64,000 nucleotides of DNA, taken from the NCBI GenBank assembly GCA_001839685.1, contig MLAK01000606.1, positions 9,353 to 73,352 of the forward strand. The letters run 5' to 3'. The position numbers and the translations under genes were made by a program. This stretch comes from Tritrichomonas foetus (taxonomy: Eukaryota > Parabasalia > Tritrichomonadida > Tritrichomonadidae). This document shows positions 29,683 through 39,791 of the stretch, in pieces. The first letter of the stretch is position 1; each line of letters starts with the position of its first letter. Below the pieces are notes generated by a model that had not been told where the DNA came from, ran no database searches, and was given only the letters and a program-made list of their open reading frames with translations.

Positions 29683-30460
29683 CAATCCCAAGATATTTGG
29701 ATTGAAACAATTTTTAGAAAATTACACAAAAACTTGATATACCATATATTTCTATTCAATTTATTAAGTATAACATAATGAAAAACATCTATCTTTTGTT
29801 TTTGAATTGCTCTTAAAAAATTGAGAAAATAAAAATATATTCTTCACTTTTTCTGAAATCTTATTATTCTGATATTTTTTTAATATCTTTTGAATATCTT
29901 GTAATCAAATATGTAAATTAGTTTTTTAATCACTTTTACATATTATAGAGCTTTTAAAGAATATAATATCCTTTTTTTTACTAATTGTAATATATTTTTT
30001 AGATTCGAATCAAGTGATTTGTGAAGTAATTCAAGAGTTAAAACAAAATTTAGCTATTTTATAATCAAGATTATATAGTATAAAAGTCAATCATACGAAC
30101 AACTTTCCACACAAATTTTCTCAATCATATTTTTGTTCCGATCGAATTCAAATTGACATAAAATAGTGCACCTATAATTATAATAGATTTTATTATATAA
30201 TTTAGTAAATACATTTATCTAAAAGATAAATCAAACCTTCCGTATTCAAAATAGTGATTTTACAGTCATTGAATAAAAAAATTGTGTTCTCACAAATATC
30301 AACATTATTTGACTCAATTACTGGGATAAAAACACCGATAAGTTCAAGATGCCTGACAGCACTCAATTACAGTATTTCTATTGAATAAATCAATTACTGG
30401 CAAGTTTTTCTATTGTGTTCTTAAAGAAAGATGAAATTAGTAAATGTATAGAATCTCACT
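29683..30460. other. Intergenic, AT-rich
   Basis: Divergent promoter region between the kinase (-) and the Pro/His/Gly microprotein (+). No gene seen. Confidence 0.5.
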
Positions 30461-30466
30461 TCATTT
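30461..30466 (+). promoter_or_regulatory. Inr-like initiator of the Pro/His/Gly microprotein
   Basis: TCATTT, presumed +1 A at 30463, 11 nt before the ATG at 30474. It argues for that ATG over the one at 30444. Confidence 0.6.
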
Positions 30467-30473
30467 AAAAAGA

Positions 30474-30626
30474 ATGTCAGGTCGTCACGGTCCACCACCA
30501 CCAAAGGGTCATCCACCACCAAAAGGTCATCCACCAGGTCCTCCTCATGGTCATCCACCAGGCCCACCACACGGTCATCCACCAGGTCCACCACATGGAC
30601 ACCCCCCAGGTCCCCAGCGTCGTTAA
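30474..30626 (+). CDS. 50-residue Pro/Gly/His-rich repeat microprotein
   Basis: MSGRHGPPPPKG leads into two PPPKGH-type units and then three near-identical GHPPGPPH repeats, ending PQRR and a TAA. The DNA is locally GC-rich (CCACCAGGTCC-type units), unlike its flanks, and the repeats vary at third positions (CCACAT/CCTCAT/CCACAC), which points to selection on protein rather than simple slippage. The start is the ATG 11 nt after an Inr; a longer frame from 30444 would put the Inr inside the coding region. There is no signal peptide. Regular His could bind metal ions, and Pro-rich units could bind SH3/WW-type modules; both are speculation. I do not recognise a named family. Confidence 0.65.
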   Translation: MSGRHGPPPPKGHPPPKGHPPGPPHGHPPGPPHGHPPGPPHGHPPGPQRR

Positions 30627-30752
30627 ACCTTATGACTAATCATTTTCATAATTAAATATGATTGTTAAATCTCTTTTTTATATTATACAATTTATATATA
30701 TATATATCGTTATTAACCATACATTAATCAATAGAGTTGTTTCTATTAAAGC

Positions 30753-32477
30753 TTAAAAGAATGGTTTTGAACGAATAGGAAGTTTCGGTATTCCACTCCT
30801 TTGTGATCTTGATCTTATTAATGCTGATCCTTCAAATGCAGGACTTTCACTTGAAAGCATTTCTCCTATTGTATCACCCATTAATTCCCTAAATTCTGCA
30901 AATTTGTTGCCACTTTTCTTCAATGAATCACTTGCTTGTGACATATTATCACTTGATTGACTCAATGCTTTTCTTCTAACTCTTCTATTCACTCTTTTTT
31001 GAAATCTTCGTTTCCATAATTCAAAGAATTTCATCATTAAAAAGGCACTTGGTGTTGTTGCAATTTTAGCCATGATATTAGAACGGTTCTTTAATCGAAA
31101 TTCTTCCACAGACATTCTTCTTGCTCTATTATGTGAAGACTGAACTGGATTTTCTAAAAATTTTGGTGAATATGAAATAAGATCACTTCCAGATACATCG
31201 GAAATTGGAATTGTTGTTGTAATTGGGTTAACATTCAGTATTAATTGTTGCTGTTTGAAGGAATCAGATGAACTTGTATCATTTCCATTTTCATTTTCAT
31301 TATGTGATAATAAAGCTTCACTTTCCATGATCTCCCTTTTCATTTGATGATCAAAAGTTAATCCTTTTTCTGAATATTTTTGTTCGGTTGAACTTGATGA
31401 AGAAGAATCATCTGACATTTCAAATTTCTTGAGAAGTTCTTCTTCATCTTCATCTTCATTTTCTTGAGTTTCTGGAATTTCAAAATGCGAATCTTCAACA
31501 GTAAACAAAGTTGGGCAATAATTATTGGAATGTATTTCTTTTGACTTGCTTTGTATCGATAAAGTTGGATGATAATCACTTATCCTTTGAGACATATTCG
31601 AATCCTCTTCATTGAGCTGAGCAAGGCTTAAAGATTCTTTAATAATTTTATTATTATCATATGAGAGAATATCTGTCACTTCTTCATCAGATTGAAGTCC
31701 AATTGATTGTAAAGATAATCCAGTTAATAAGGAGAGGGTTTTACGGAAATTAATATTATTGCTATAAGTATTTGGATGTTCTGCAAGACTTGTCAACTTT
31801 GGAAGATTATTTTGGAAAGTTAGATTAATTTGCTGAGGACATTTTGGAAATATACGATTGAATGAATGAAGTTTTTTGCTTGCTTCTTTTTTCAGAAAAG
31901 TAAAATACTGATCCATTTCTTTGGATGGAGAACTTAGTCTCATTTTATTGATATAATCTTTTTTCTTGATTGACTTCATGCATTCTTGAATAACATCAGC
32001 TATTTGTGCTTTATCTTTCTTAGTATTATTTCTTTTTGCTATATTGATTGCAATATCAATGAAAAACATGTTATTTAATAAAGATTTTTCCATTTGAATG
32101 ATATTGGTTTTATCCAAGCGTCTGACTTCTTTACCATTTAAGAGTTGAAGTTTCTTGCATATATCTATCACATAAATGTCCCAAAGTGGCAATCTGCAAA
32201 CTGGGTTTCCTTCTAATCTTAATTCAATCAAATTTGGTAAATTTTTTAAATAAATAAGATCTTCAATATAGCATATATTGTTATATTCCATCATTAATCT
32301 TGACAGAAAACGAAACTGTTCAATGTTTCTTAAGGATTTGATAGAATTATGTGATAAAAAAAGTTGAGAACATGATAAAAATCTTAGTGGCAGATGATCA
32401 ATTTCAGTAATACCTTTCGCTGTTGCTCTTATGCAGAAAGTTTGTTGGCTGCTTGACAACTTGGAGCTCAGCTTCAT
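30753..32477 (-). CDS. Leucine-rich-repeat protein with basic centrin/IQ-like motif
   Basis: A 574-residue protein. N-terminal SDS22-like LRRs occupy about 20-105 (LPLRFLSCSQLFLSHNSIKS, FLSRLMMEYNNICYIEDL, LPNLIELRLEGNPVC), closed by an LRRcap-like segment (LWDIYVIDICKKLQLLNGKEV). The middle (about 140-460) is charged and low-complexity with acidic Glu/Ser runs. Near 485-510, FLMMKFFELWKRRFQKRVNRR resembles a Sfi1/IQ-type centrin- or calmodulin-binding helix. This layout suggests a cytoskeletal, centrosomal or flagellar scaffold, as for many LRR proteins of flagellates; that location is inference. The ATG at 32477 is the first in frame, and TCACAA lies about 20 nt upstream. The adjacent minus-strand phosphatase gene (365 bp away) has its own promoter. 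Confidence 0.82.
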   Translation of the reverse strand: MKLSSKLSSSQQTFCIRATAKGITEIDHLPLRFLSCSQLFLSHNSIKSLRNIEQFRFLSRLMMEYNNICYIEDLIYLKNLPNLIELRLEGNPVCRLPLWDIYVIDICKKLQLLNGKEVRRLDKTNIIQMEKSLLNNMFFIDIAINIAKRNNTKKDKAQIADVIQECMKSIKKKDYINKMRLSSPSKEMDQYFTFLKKEASKKLHSFNRIFPKCPQQINLTFQNNLPKLTSLAEHPNTYSNNINFRKTLSLLTGLSLQSIGLQSDEEVTDILSYDNNKIIKESLSLAQLNEEDSNMSQRISDYHPTLSIQSKSKEIHSNNYCPTLFTVEDSHFEIPETQENEDEDEEELLKKFEMSDDSSSSSSTEQKYSEKGLTFDHQMKREIMESEALLSHNENENGNDTSSSDSFKQQQLILNVNPITTTIPISDVSGSDLISYSPKFLENPVQSSHNRARRMSVEEFRLKNRSNIMAKIATTPSAFLMMKFFELWKRRFQKRVNRRVRRKALSQSSDNMSQASDSLKKSGNKFAEFRELMGDTIGEMLSSESPAFEGSALIRSRSQRSGIPKLPIRSKPFF

Positions 32478-32842
32478 TTTTTAACGTACGAAATTTGTGA
32501 AAAAGTGGAAAATTTGCAGATTTTCCAAAAACGATATGAGTTTTTGAGAAGAGACTGTTCGTATTTTATTTTATAATTTTCTCAATATCCGCATCGATTA
32601 AGAAGTAAAGACTAAAAAGAATATATTATTGATTTAATTTGAAGCATAATTTCAAAATTGGAATTTCAATTGAACCAACAATGATGCAACAAAATCTTAA
32701 TAAAATAAAAATTTTCGTACTATTCATGGCTTATTTTACAACATTTCCAAACATATGAATAATTTTAAAACAATATTCTAAAGAAAATATGAAATGATAT
32801 TTTAGTTCAATGGTTAAATTTAAAGATAGTAACAATAAGAAA
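32478..32842. other. Intergenic, no gene seen
   Basis: AT-rich spacer between two minus-strand genes. Nothing recognisable. Confidence 0.6.
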
Positions 32843-34012
32843 TCAAATAATAGTTAGTTTGCTATGATTTCTAAGCATTGGCAAAGGTTGGCTAATTGGC
32901 TGGTTCTTTCCATTACCTGTATAAAAATGTGAAGCAATTTTCAACATTTTGTTTCGATCACTACTCTTGCTGTAACTACCAATTAGTAATGATTTTTGAC
33001 TTGCCATTGAAAGAAGAAATGCTTGACTTGCACTTCTTTCAGTTCTGAAAGCAACTTGACGATACTGTGCTTCTTCTTTTGGCATGCGATGAAGTGGCTC
33101 AAAAACAATTTCTTTCACGTTATTTGTTTCTTCTGTGATGTTTAGAAGACCACTTGAGTTTCCCATGTCATAATTATAAGATGAAGCAGAAAATACAGTT
33201 ATAACTTTACTTCCAAAAAGAAATTGAGCTCCATTTTGAACACATTCATGAGCACGAATTAATCTTGATAGTTTGTTATTTTTCAAAAACTTAACAACTT
33301 CAACACCGCCAAATAAAGTTCCTCTTCCTCTTGGATTTTCTGCAAAATTTTGATTATTATTTGTGTTTGGATCAGCCCACATAATATCACTTAATAGTTT
33401 GCAGTCATCAAAATTATTGACTGGTCGTGAAATTCTTTTGATATCTGAGATTTTCTTTAACTCTGGACTCAATCCACCATGGATACAAAAACTACTTTTG
33501 TTCACAATAGCAGCAACTGGTAGATATGAAAACACATGTAAAAATTCGTCATATAATGAATCGGAATATTCATTTGTTTTGATAACTTCATCTTTAAATC
33601 CATAATTACTACACATAGCATCAAATTCATGATTACCCCTGAGTAGGAAAAAAGTATCTGGATAAAGAATTTTTAAAGCTAATAACAATGCTATAACTTC
33701 AACAGAGTATGATCCTCTGTCAACATAATCACCTAAAAATAGTACTTTTGTTCTTTGACCACAAAAATTAATGATTCGTAAAAGATCATGTAAACTACCA
33801 TGAATATCGCCCACAACGATTACATCCCCATCTATTTCACTTACTATTTCTTCTTTTTCAAATAATTTTAATGCCTGTTGGCATAAACGACTTAAAACAT
33901 CTTCATCAAATGATGGAATAGCAATTGATTCACCAACACTAGTAATAAGATCTTCTGGTAAAGTGTATACAAATGAATAGGCGGAAAAAACTTGAAAAGC
34001 TGGACTAGCCAT
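32843..34012 (-). CDS. PPP-family Ser/Thr protein phosphatase (PP1/PP2A-like)
   Basis: 389 residues from the ATG at 34012; a TTG-initiated 14-residue extension is not used because an Inr sits inside it. The dinuclear-metal motifs of the PPP family are all present: GDIHG (68-72), GDYVDRG (94-100), RGNHE (125-129), HGG (178-180) and the RAHE region. The substrate-loop motif usually reading SAPNYC reads SASSYNYD, so the conserved Cys bound by microcystin in PP1/PP2A is absent. It removes phosphate from Ser/Thr residues, counteracting kinases such as those in this window. The C-terminal 70 residues beyond the catalytic core are Ser/Lys-rich without a known targeting motif. Assignment between PP1, PP2A and trichomonad-specific clades cannot be made by eye. 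Confidence 0.93.
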   Translation of the reverse strand: MASPAFQVFSAYSFVYTLPEDLITSVGESIAIPSFDEDVLSRLCQQALKLFEKEEIVSEIDGDVIVVGDIHGSLHDLLRIINFCGQRTKVLFLGDYVDRGSYSVEVIALLLALKILYPDTFFLLRGNHEFDAMCSNYGFKDEVIKTNEYSDSLYDEFLHVFSYLPVAAIVNKSSFCIHGGLSPELKKISDIKRISRPVNNFDDCKLLSDIMWADPNTNNNQNFAENPRGRGTLFGGVEVVKFLKNNKLSRLIRAHECVQNGAQFLFGSKVITVFSASSYNYDMGNSSGLLNITEETNNVKEIVFEPLHRMPKEEAQYRQVAFRTERSASQAFLLSMASQKSLLIGSYSKSSDRNKMLKIASHFYTGNGKNQPISQPLPMLRNHSKLTII

Positions 34013-34019
34013 TTTATAA

Positions 34020-34025
34020 GAATGA
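34020..34025 (-). promoter_or_regulatory. Inr-like initiator of the PPP phosphatase
   Basis: Minus strand TCATTC, presumed +1 A at 34023, 11 nt before the ATG at 34012. Confidence 0.6.
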
Positions 34026-35122
34026 TGATTGGATTTCTTTATGAATTCAATCAACGAATAATTTTGAATAGATGAATCTATTATTTGTTTATTTATTGAG
34101 ATAGATCATTTTGAATATTGAATAATTTCTTCATAATATTCATAATTTTTCAATCAATTAACACCATTGATTTCTTTTTTGCAATTTATCTTTCTTTGAA
34201 AGAATCAATTTCATGCACATGTTAATGAATATAAATAAGCTAATTGGGATTCAAACAAGTATTAGTTTACATTCTTTTTGTATTGGTAATTTAGAAAGAT
34301 TTTCAGGATTATTCTAATTTATATTTTTCAATTAATTTCCTTCACCATTAGCGAAATATTTCCAATTTGAAAAACAAAATATTTCGGGTTGGAAAAGCCT
34401 TTTTGAGCAGGATAAATCAAGAAAAATCGGATAGGACAATGTTTTTTACATTTTATATATATTTGTATACTTCCATAGAATGAACAATCATCCACAATCT
34501 GGTTTGTGATTTGTGAATAATGCGAAAAAAATATCACCTGAATCAAATCAGCTTATTGAAATCCCATCTCAATTTTTTTCAAAGAACGAATGCATCGAAA
34601 TCAATTCTATGAGAAACCCATTCATTTCGACGCAGTTGTCTTATTTTGCTCATAAATTCACATGAATACTATCAAAGTTGAATTCCTTAATTCAATAAAG
34701 CATTTAATACAAAAATCGTCACATCTAAACTAAGATGTTGTCGAATATTGACGAGTTTAGCTAATAATTATAAGTAATCTCGTATGAAAGAGTGATATAA
34801 TGATATATTACAATAAGATATTGATATTTTCAAAAAATGTGATTGATGCATAATAATAAATGTCATGGATGTAAAATTTTTAACTCACATTTCTTTTGTG
34901 TAAATTAAATGTATTTAAGCTATTTGTAATTATTAACAGACAAAAATGGAAAGATCATCTGATGGAATTGCATATAGCAATTTGGAAAAAAAGAGCTAAG
35001 GAAGTTGTATAGGATTCATTTAATGAGAGAATAAAGTCCTATATGCTAACCCAAAGAAAATAGTAATGCATCACATGTTCAGTTTTTCCAGACCAAAAAA
35101 CACATCCAATATTCATTTTTTA
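34026..35122. other. Divergent intergenic region, no gene seen
   Basis: AT-rich. The 34328-34546 minus-strand frame has no domain and is not called. The 28-bp palindrome follows at 35123. Confidence 0.5.
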
Positions 35123-35150
35123 AGAAAATTGAATGATCATTCAATTTTCT
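35123..35150. repeat. Perfect 28-bp palindrome
   Basis: The sequence reads identically on both strands over 28 bp, centred on GATC (35135-35138), with half-site AGAAAATTGAATGAT and no spacer. The same 15-mer half occurs once more at 3206-3220. It lies about 445 bp upstream of the exportin gene. It could be a protein-binding site or a cruciform-prone sequence. Confidence 0.85.
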
Positions 35151-35595
35151 ATACATCGTGAAATGAAAATCTCATCGTTTTGGAAACATATTAATCTTTA
35201 TCGTATACATAATAACTTTTTGAAAAGTTAAACGTAAAATTGATAGAAATATTTCCAGAATCACAGTGGAATTCGATATATTTGGCCTTCTTTTTCTATC
35301 ATGATATCTTCATTCAATATCAATAAAAATCTTCTAAATGAACAAAAAACAATTTTATGAAAATAAAATTAGTCTGAATTCTATTTGACATGCAGTCATC
35401 AAGAAAATTCTATGGATATGAATATTTTTTCGAGTGACCTTTTTTTGTGGGAAAGATTTTTGCCATTCAATAATGAATAAAAATAACTTTCAATTAATTC
35501 TAATACATTATTCAATTATTTGATGACTCTTTCGGTCTATCTAATTCAAAAGTAATTTACAGAATTCAAATTGAGTTTGTATTATTTCAAAAATT
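35151..35595. other. Upstream region of the exportin gene
   Basis: AT-rich. TTTCAAAAATT immediately precedes the ATG but does not fit the Inr consensus exactly (A at the Y position). Nothing else seen. Confidence 0.45.
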
Positions 35596-38500
35596 ATGTG
35601 TGATTTCCCTGTCAATGAATTCGACAAAATAGCTAGAGTTATGCTCACCCAACCAAACACAGACGATTTCTATATGGCACACAATCAATTACAAGAGTTA
35701 TCAAAAAGAAATGATATATGGAAATTGGTTATTCCAATTTTTGCTCAATCGTCATTTTCATACTCGAAATATTTAATTTGTTGCTTTTTTAAAGACTTTA
35801 TTTCTCACAAATGGTGCCTCATTCCAGTTCATCACAGAGAAAATTTGAAAATGTTTTTCTTTTCTTTAATTCTGGATTTGGAAATGAATTTCAATATTGG
35901 TAGCAATAATTATTCTAATGAAAATGGAAGCGACATCACTTTAATGATTGCTATTGATTCAACATTTTTAGAAATCATTAAAATTGAATGGCCAGATAAT
36001 TGGTCAAATCTAATTTATGAACTAATATCACAATCTAAAGTTTTAGTATCTTCAAATCCACAAAGATATTTAAGAACCTCATGTTTTAATGTACTATCTT
36101 TATTTGAGCTTTTGTCAAATGAAATTCATCGATCTACTTATCATAGAATTTTTACTAGTGATAGGTTAAAAGAACTTGAAGATCAATTAGATAATGATAG
36201 TACAATAATTCTTTCTTTCATTGCAGATATTTTATCAAGTGATTATAATGAGGAATTTTCTTTTCTGAAAATTCAAGCATTAAAAACAGTAGCATCATTT
36301 TTAATTTGGATTGATCCAATAAAAATTGGAACTATTTTCATACCTCCCATAATTAGTAGTTTGTTTGGATTTCATATATTCAGACCTCATATTTTGAATT
36401 GTTTTTCGGCGATTTCATCTTCTTCGAAGTTGACAGACAATTCCTTGAATTTAGGAAAATTTATCGAAGGAACTTTTCTTCTATTAATAGGACAAATAAA
36501 TGCCTGGTTAAAATCAGAAACTTCACAAGCTACAGACAACTCATTTAATCTTAATCTAGCTAATTTAAGTGAAGAAGAAACCCATGCCTTATCAGTTACT
36601 ATATCAAACTTTTTAATGTTTCAAGATTTTCGATTGATTGCTCTTTTTACGTTAACAATGTCTCATCAGTCACCTGTGATGTTTGCTTTAAATTTGATGT
36701 TAAATTTGACAGAAATTACAAATGATTCTTCATTTGAAATTTGTCTTGAGTTTTGGGAAAATTTGTCAGTAAAAGCACTAACATCTCAACCAACAATTAG
36801 GATGCCAGAAGAACTTACAGGTAATTTGCAAATAATTTTATCTAAAAGAATATCTCCAGAATATAAAAATCAAATAACATCAATTTTACAGAATACAAGC
36901 AAGTTCTATCGTGGTATGCTGATCAATTGGATTTTAGAGAAAATTACTACTATCCCTCCTAATGATGAAAGACTTCTTTTAATCTCTCTATCTGCTTCAG
37001 CTTTAATTGGTTCTATTGAAAATCATGAAGAAGAAAATCAGTTTGTAACCTTGTTGTTTAATACTTTTTTACCAAACTTTGATTCAAGTGATGTTGTGAA
37101 AATATCAGTCATGAATATTTTAGTTGCAACAAATCGATTTTTCTTTTTAAACCCACAATTATTTTTTCATGTTATTACTAAGATATTTGAGACTACAATT
37201 CATCCAAATAGTAATATTCAAGAAGTATCTGTTAATACTTTTGAAACACTTTGTCAAAGGTTTCATATATTATTTGAAAACCAAGCTGATTTTGTTTCCA
37301 ATTTAATGAACAATTTTAATAATGGAATTGTTCATAATATTCCAGACACTTTTCTTTCAGTTTTATACAAGTCTCTTTCACTTGGAATAAAATCAATTAA
37401 TCCTCAAAATGGATCGATGTCAGGAAATAAATCCATTTTTAATAAATCCAATTTCATATCTTTATTATTACAAGAACCACTTTCAAAATGGCAAACTTGC
37501 ATTTTAGAAATGCATTCAGGAGAGTCATTCAACATAATTCAATTTCTTTCTTTGATAAAGATATTTAGTGGAATTATAAATGAGAACGATCAAGAAATAA
37601 ATGTCATGCTTGGAGATATAATAAAGTCATCAATATTAGTTTTCTTAAATATATCTATTAGATTAGCAGGATATAGCGATCAAAATGAAAATACTGAAGA
37701 GAAAAATATTTTAAAAGTACTCAAAGATTCAATTTATGATTTATTCAAAATAGTAATTACTGTAGACTCGTTTGAATTCATAACATTTGAAATACTTCAT
37801 GTAATAATTGAAGACTATGCAAAATCAGATCCATCAATCCGCTTTATTAATGTATTCGATTGCATTATTGCTTTTTTAGTTAACTTTGATAAGAACAAAA
37901 CAGACATTGAAATCATTTCAAATTTAATTCCATGTGTAATAGAAAATATAATTATTCCAACAGGTGAATTTTTAATTAGTTCGAATTATTGTGATTTTTT
38001 TGAGCTTGACGAAAAATTGTTTTTATTAATTCAAACATTAATTAAAACATCACTTAAAAACTTTTTAGTAGTTGATGAGCACTTTTTAGTAGTTGCATTT
38101 CGACTTGTTGAATGGGGAATTAAAAGAAGTAATCCAGAAATTGTATCAATGGTAATAAGCTGTGTGATTCAAATTATTTCTGAACCATCAGAACAATTTT
38201 CACATTTGTTTGTTGAGTTGTTTTATGTTCCACTAATGACATCATTAATTGAATCAATAATATTTCAATCAGATGAACATCTTTTTGAGAATTTTTGTCA
38301 AGTATTGAATCTCATGTTTAAATTTGCACCAAAAGCATCTGACTCACCAGAAACATTGGCATCATATATATGCAATCGAATCTATGGAATAATAAATCAA
38401 TTGGACAAATCAAGAGTATTTGAATATACAATTTGCTTAATTTTTGAATGTCCGAACTATCAGAAATTTAGGACGATCCTTCACGATTTTTTGGTTGAAT

Positions 38501-38631
38501 TAGATCATGGGTCATTAATTACAGAAGAACTCGAAGAAAATGAGGATGGATCTATTGAAGAATCTTCTAATACACAAATCATAAGTAGTCACTATTTTCA
38601 CATCCCACAAAATACAATGATTAACTGCTAG
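35596..38631 (+). CDS. Exportin-1 (CRM1)-like nuclear export receptor
   Basis: A 1011-residue, helix-rich protein close in length to CRM1 (about 1070). The N-terminus has an importin-beta-like region (AHNQLQELSKRNDIWKLVIPI), followed by a CRM1/XPO1-like signature around residues 110-180: a TFLEIIKIEWPDNWSNLIYEL stretch corresponding to the KQEWPHNWPTFI region of exportin-1, then LLSNEIHR. HEAT-like amphipathic helices fill the remainder, with an acidic C-terminal tail (EELEENEDGSIEESS) as in other exportins. Expected role: RanGTP-dependent export of NES cargo through nuclear pores. Divergence is high, so other exportin-family members (Xpo2, Xpo7) are alternatives, but the N-terminal segment favours exportin-1. 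I cannot locate the NES-groove Cys confidently. Confidence 0.75.
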   Translation: MCDFPVNEFDKIARVMLTQPNTDDFYMAHNQLQELSKRNDIWKLVIPIFAQSSFSYSKYLICCFFKDFISHKWCLIPVHHRENLKMFFFSLILDLEMNFNIGSNNYSNENGSDITLMIAIDSTFLEIIKIEWPDNWSNLIYELISQSKVLVSSNPQRYLRTSCFNVLSLFELLSNEIHRSTYHRIFTSDRLKELEDQLDNDSTIILSFIADILSSDYNEEFSFLKIQALKTVASFLIWIDPIKIGTIFIPPIISSLFGFHIFRPHILNCFSAISSSSKLTDNSLNLGKFIEGTFLLLIGQINAWLKSETSQATDNSFNLNLANLSEEETHALSVTISNFLMFQDFRLIALFTLTMSHQSPVMFALNLMLNLTEITNDSSFEICLEFWENLSVKALTSQPTIRMPEELTGNLQIILSKRISPEYKNQITSILQNTSKFYRGMLINWILEKITTIPPNDERLLLISLSASALIGSIENHEEENQFVTLLFNTFLPNFDSSDVVKISVMNILVATNRFFFLNPQLFFHVITKIFETTIHPNSNIQEVSVNTFETLCQRFHILFENQADFVSNLMNNFNNGIVHNIPDTFLSVLYKSLSLGIKSINPQNGSMSGNKSIFNKSNFISLLLQEPLSKWQTCILEMHSGESFNIIQFLSLIKIFSGIINENDQEINVMLGDIIKSSILVFLNISIRLAGYSDQNENTEEKNILKVLKDSIYDLFKIVITVDSFEFITFEILHVIIEDYAKSDPSIRFINVFDCIIAFLVNFDKNKTDIEIISNLIPCVIENIIIPTGEFLISSNYCDFFELDEKLFLLIQTLIKTSLKNFLVVDEHFLVVAFRLVEWGIKRSNPEIVSMVISCVIQIISEPSEQFSHLFVELFYVPLMTSLIESIIFQSDEHLFENFCQVLNLMFKFAPKASDSPETLASYICNRIYGIINQLDKSRVFEYTICLIFECPNYQKFRTILHDFLVELDHGSLITEELEENEDGSIEESSNTQIISSHYFHIPQNTMINC

Positions 38632-39212
38632 CTATAATATTAGTTAAACTTCCTGTATCAAAATGTACAATTTGAACCAATTGTTCTTTTCACAATACCT
38701 AATTTGTTTTCATTGCCAAGTGGTATACGAAAATTATTGTTAGTAAAAAGTGTCTTGTAATATCCTTTTCCTATTGGAGTGTCAAATTTTTTGAAAATAG
38801 TTATTGTTGAAGAAATATAAATTTAATGATGAATTAAATGATTTTATATTGTCATTAGAAGATTTTATATAAAAAATCAACTTTCAAAAGGTCTCAGATG
38901 AATCTCTGGGAAAAGCTTACTACAAAATTTCAAACTTCTAAAACGCTTTTTAATTTCATTTTAGATAAAAAACATTATGCTGTACTAATTTGATTCGTTA
39001 TTGATTGTCATTTTGACTGAATGGAATATGATAATGATGTATAGAATTAGCACTAGGCCTATTAAATCAGTTATGTATTACTGTACTCAATAATCTTTGC
39101 ATGCCATTACTGAGACATCGTTCATAGTATAAAATAATAATAATAAAAAAGAGATCAATAAAAAATATTATTTTTAAACAAAAATAATAATCGCAAAACC
39201 TCCGGGAAAGTG
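38632..39212. other. Convergent intergenic, no gene seen
   Basis: 3' flanks of the exportin (+) and the Q/N-rich gene (-). AT-rich, nothing recognisable. Confidence 0.55.
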
Positions 39213-39791
39213 CTATATCCATTCGCACTCTTCCTCAGAAGGGAACACGGAATAATCCATGCTGCTTTGCTGAAAGAAATTATTTGTCGGTGTAACATTC
39301 AGATTGACGCCAATTTGATATTTACATAAATCAATATCATCTTTTGACGCATTATCATGATTTTCACTTAAATTATAAATATGCTGATCAATTATAAACG
39401 TATTTTGGATTTCATCAAAATTCTGATTCAAATACACACCAGTGACATTTTGATTGAAGGAACTAGCATTTAATGAAAATTGTGGCTGATTTTGTTGTTG
39501 CTGAAAATTTGGCGGGATTGTGTGAGAAGGCATTTCACGATTTTGTGTCTGGTTAAAACTATCAATTGAGTTGTTTGAATATGCGGAGATTGGCGGAGAT
39601 GGAATTTGTCCCTCATTTTGGCTGATTTCAGGCTTTGGAGCTTTGCTTCTTCGAACGCGAACAATCCTGCGGGCCCTCTTCATGCCCTCGACGAGCTTTC
39701 CTTTTTCGTCCAGCTTGTGGCATTCCCAAGAGCCATCTGAATTAATAAAATATATATTTTTTAGTCTAAGCGATCTGCGTGTGTATGTCAT
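39213..39791 (-). CDS. Basic N-terminus, Gln/Asn-rich unknown protein
   Basis: A 192-residue protein that I do not recognise. Residues 1-50 are strongly basic (TRRSLRLKN and KRARRIVRVRRSKAPK), with a DGSWECHKLDEKGKLVEG segment between the clusters; these could be nuclear-localisation or nucleic-acid-binding elements. The middle (about 65-110) is Ser/Pro/Gln/Asn-rich with a QQQQNQPQ run, and the C-terminal third is acidic and Asn-rich, ending EEECEWI. This layout (basic head, Q/N-rich body, acidic tail) is seen in transcription-related proteins, but that is weak inference. The ATG at 39791 is the first in frame, and GC is raised over the basic segment, as expected for real coding sequence. Confidence 0.65.
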   Translation of the reverse strand: MTYTRRSLRLKNIYFINSDGSWECHKLDEKGKLVEGMKRARRIVRVRRSKAPKPEISQNEGQIPSPPISAYSNNSIDSFNQTQNREMPSHTIPPNFQQQQNQPQFSLNASSFNQNVTGVYLNQNFDEIQNTFIIDQHIYNLSENHDNASKDDIDLCKYQIGVNLNVTPTNNFFQQSSMDYSVFPSEEECEWI

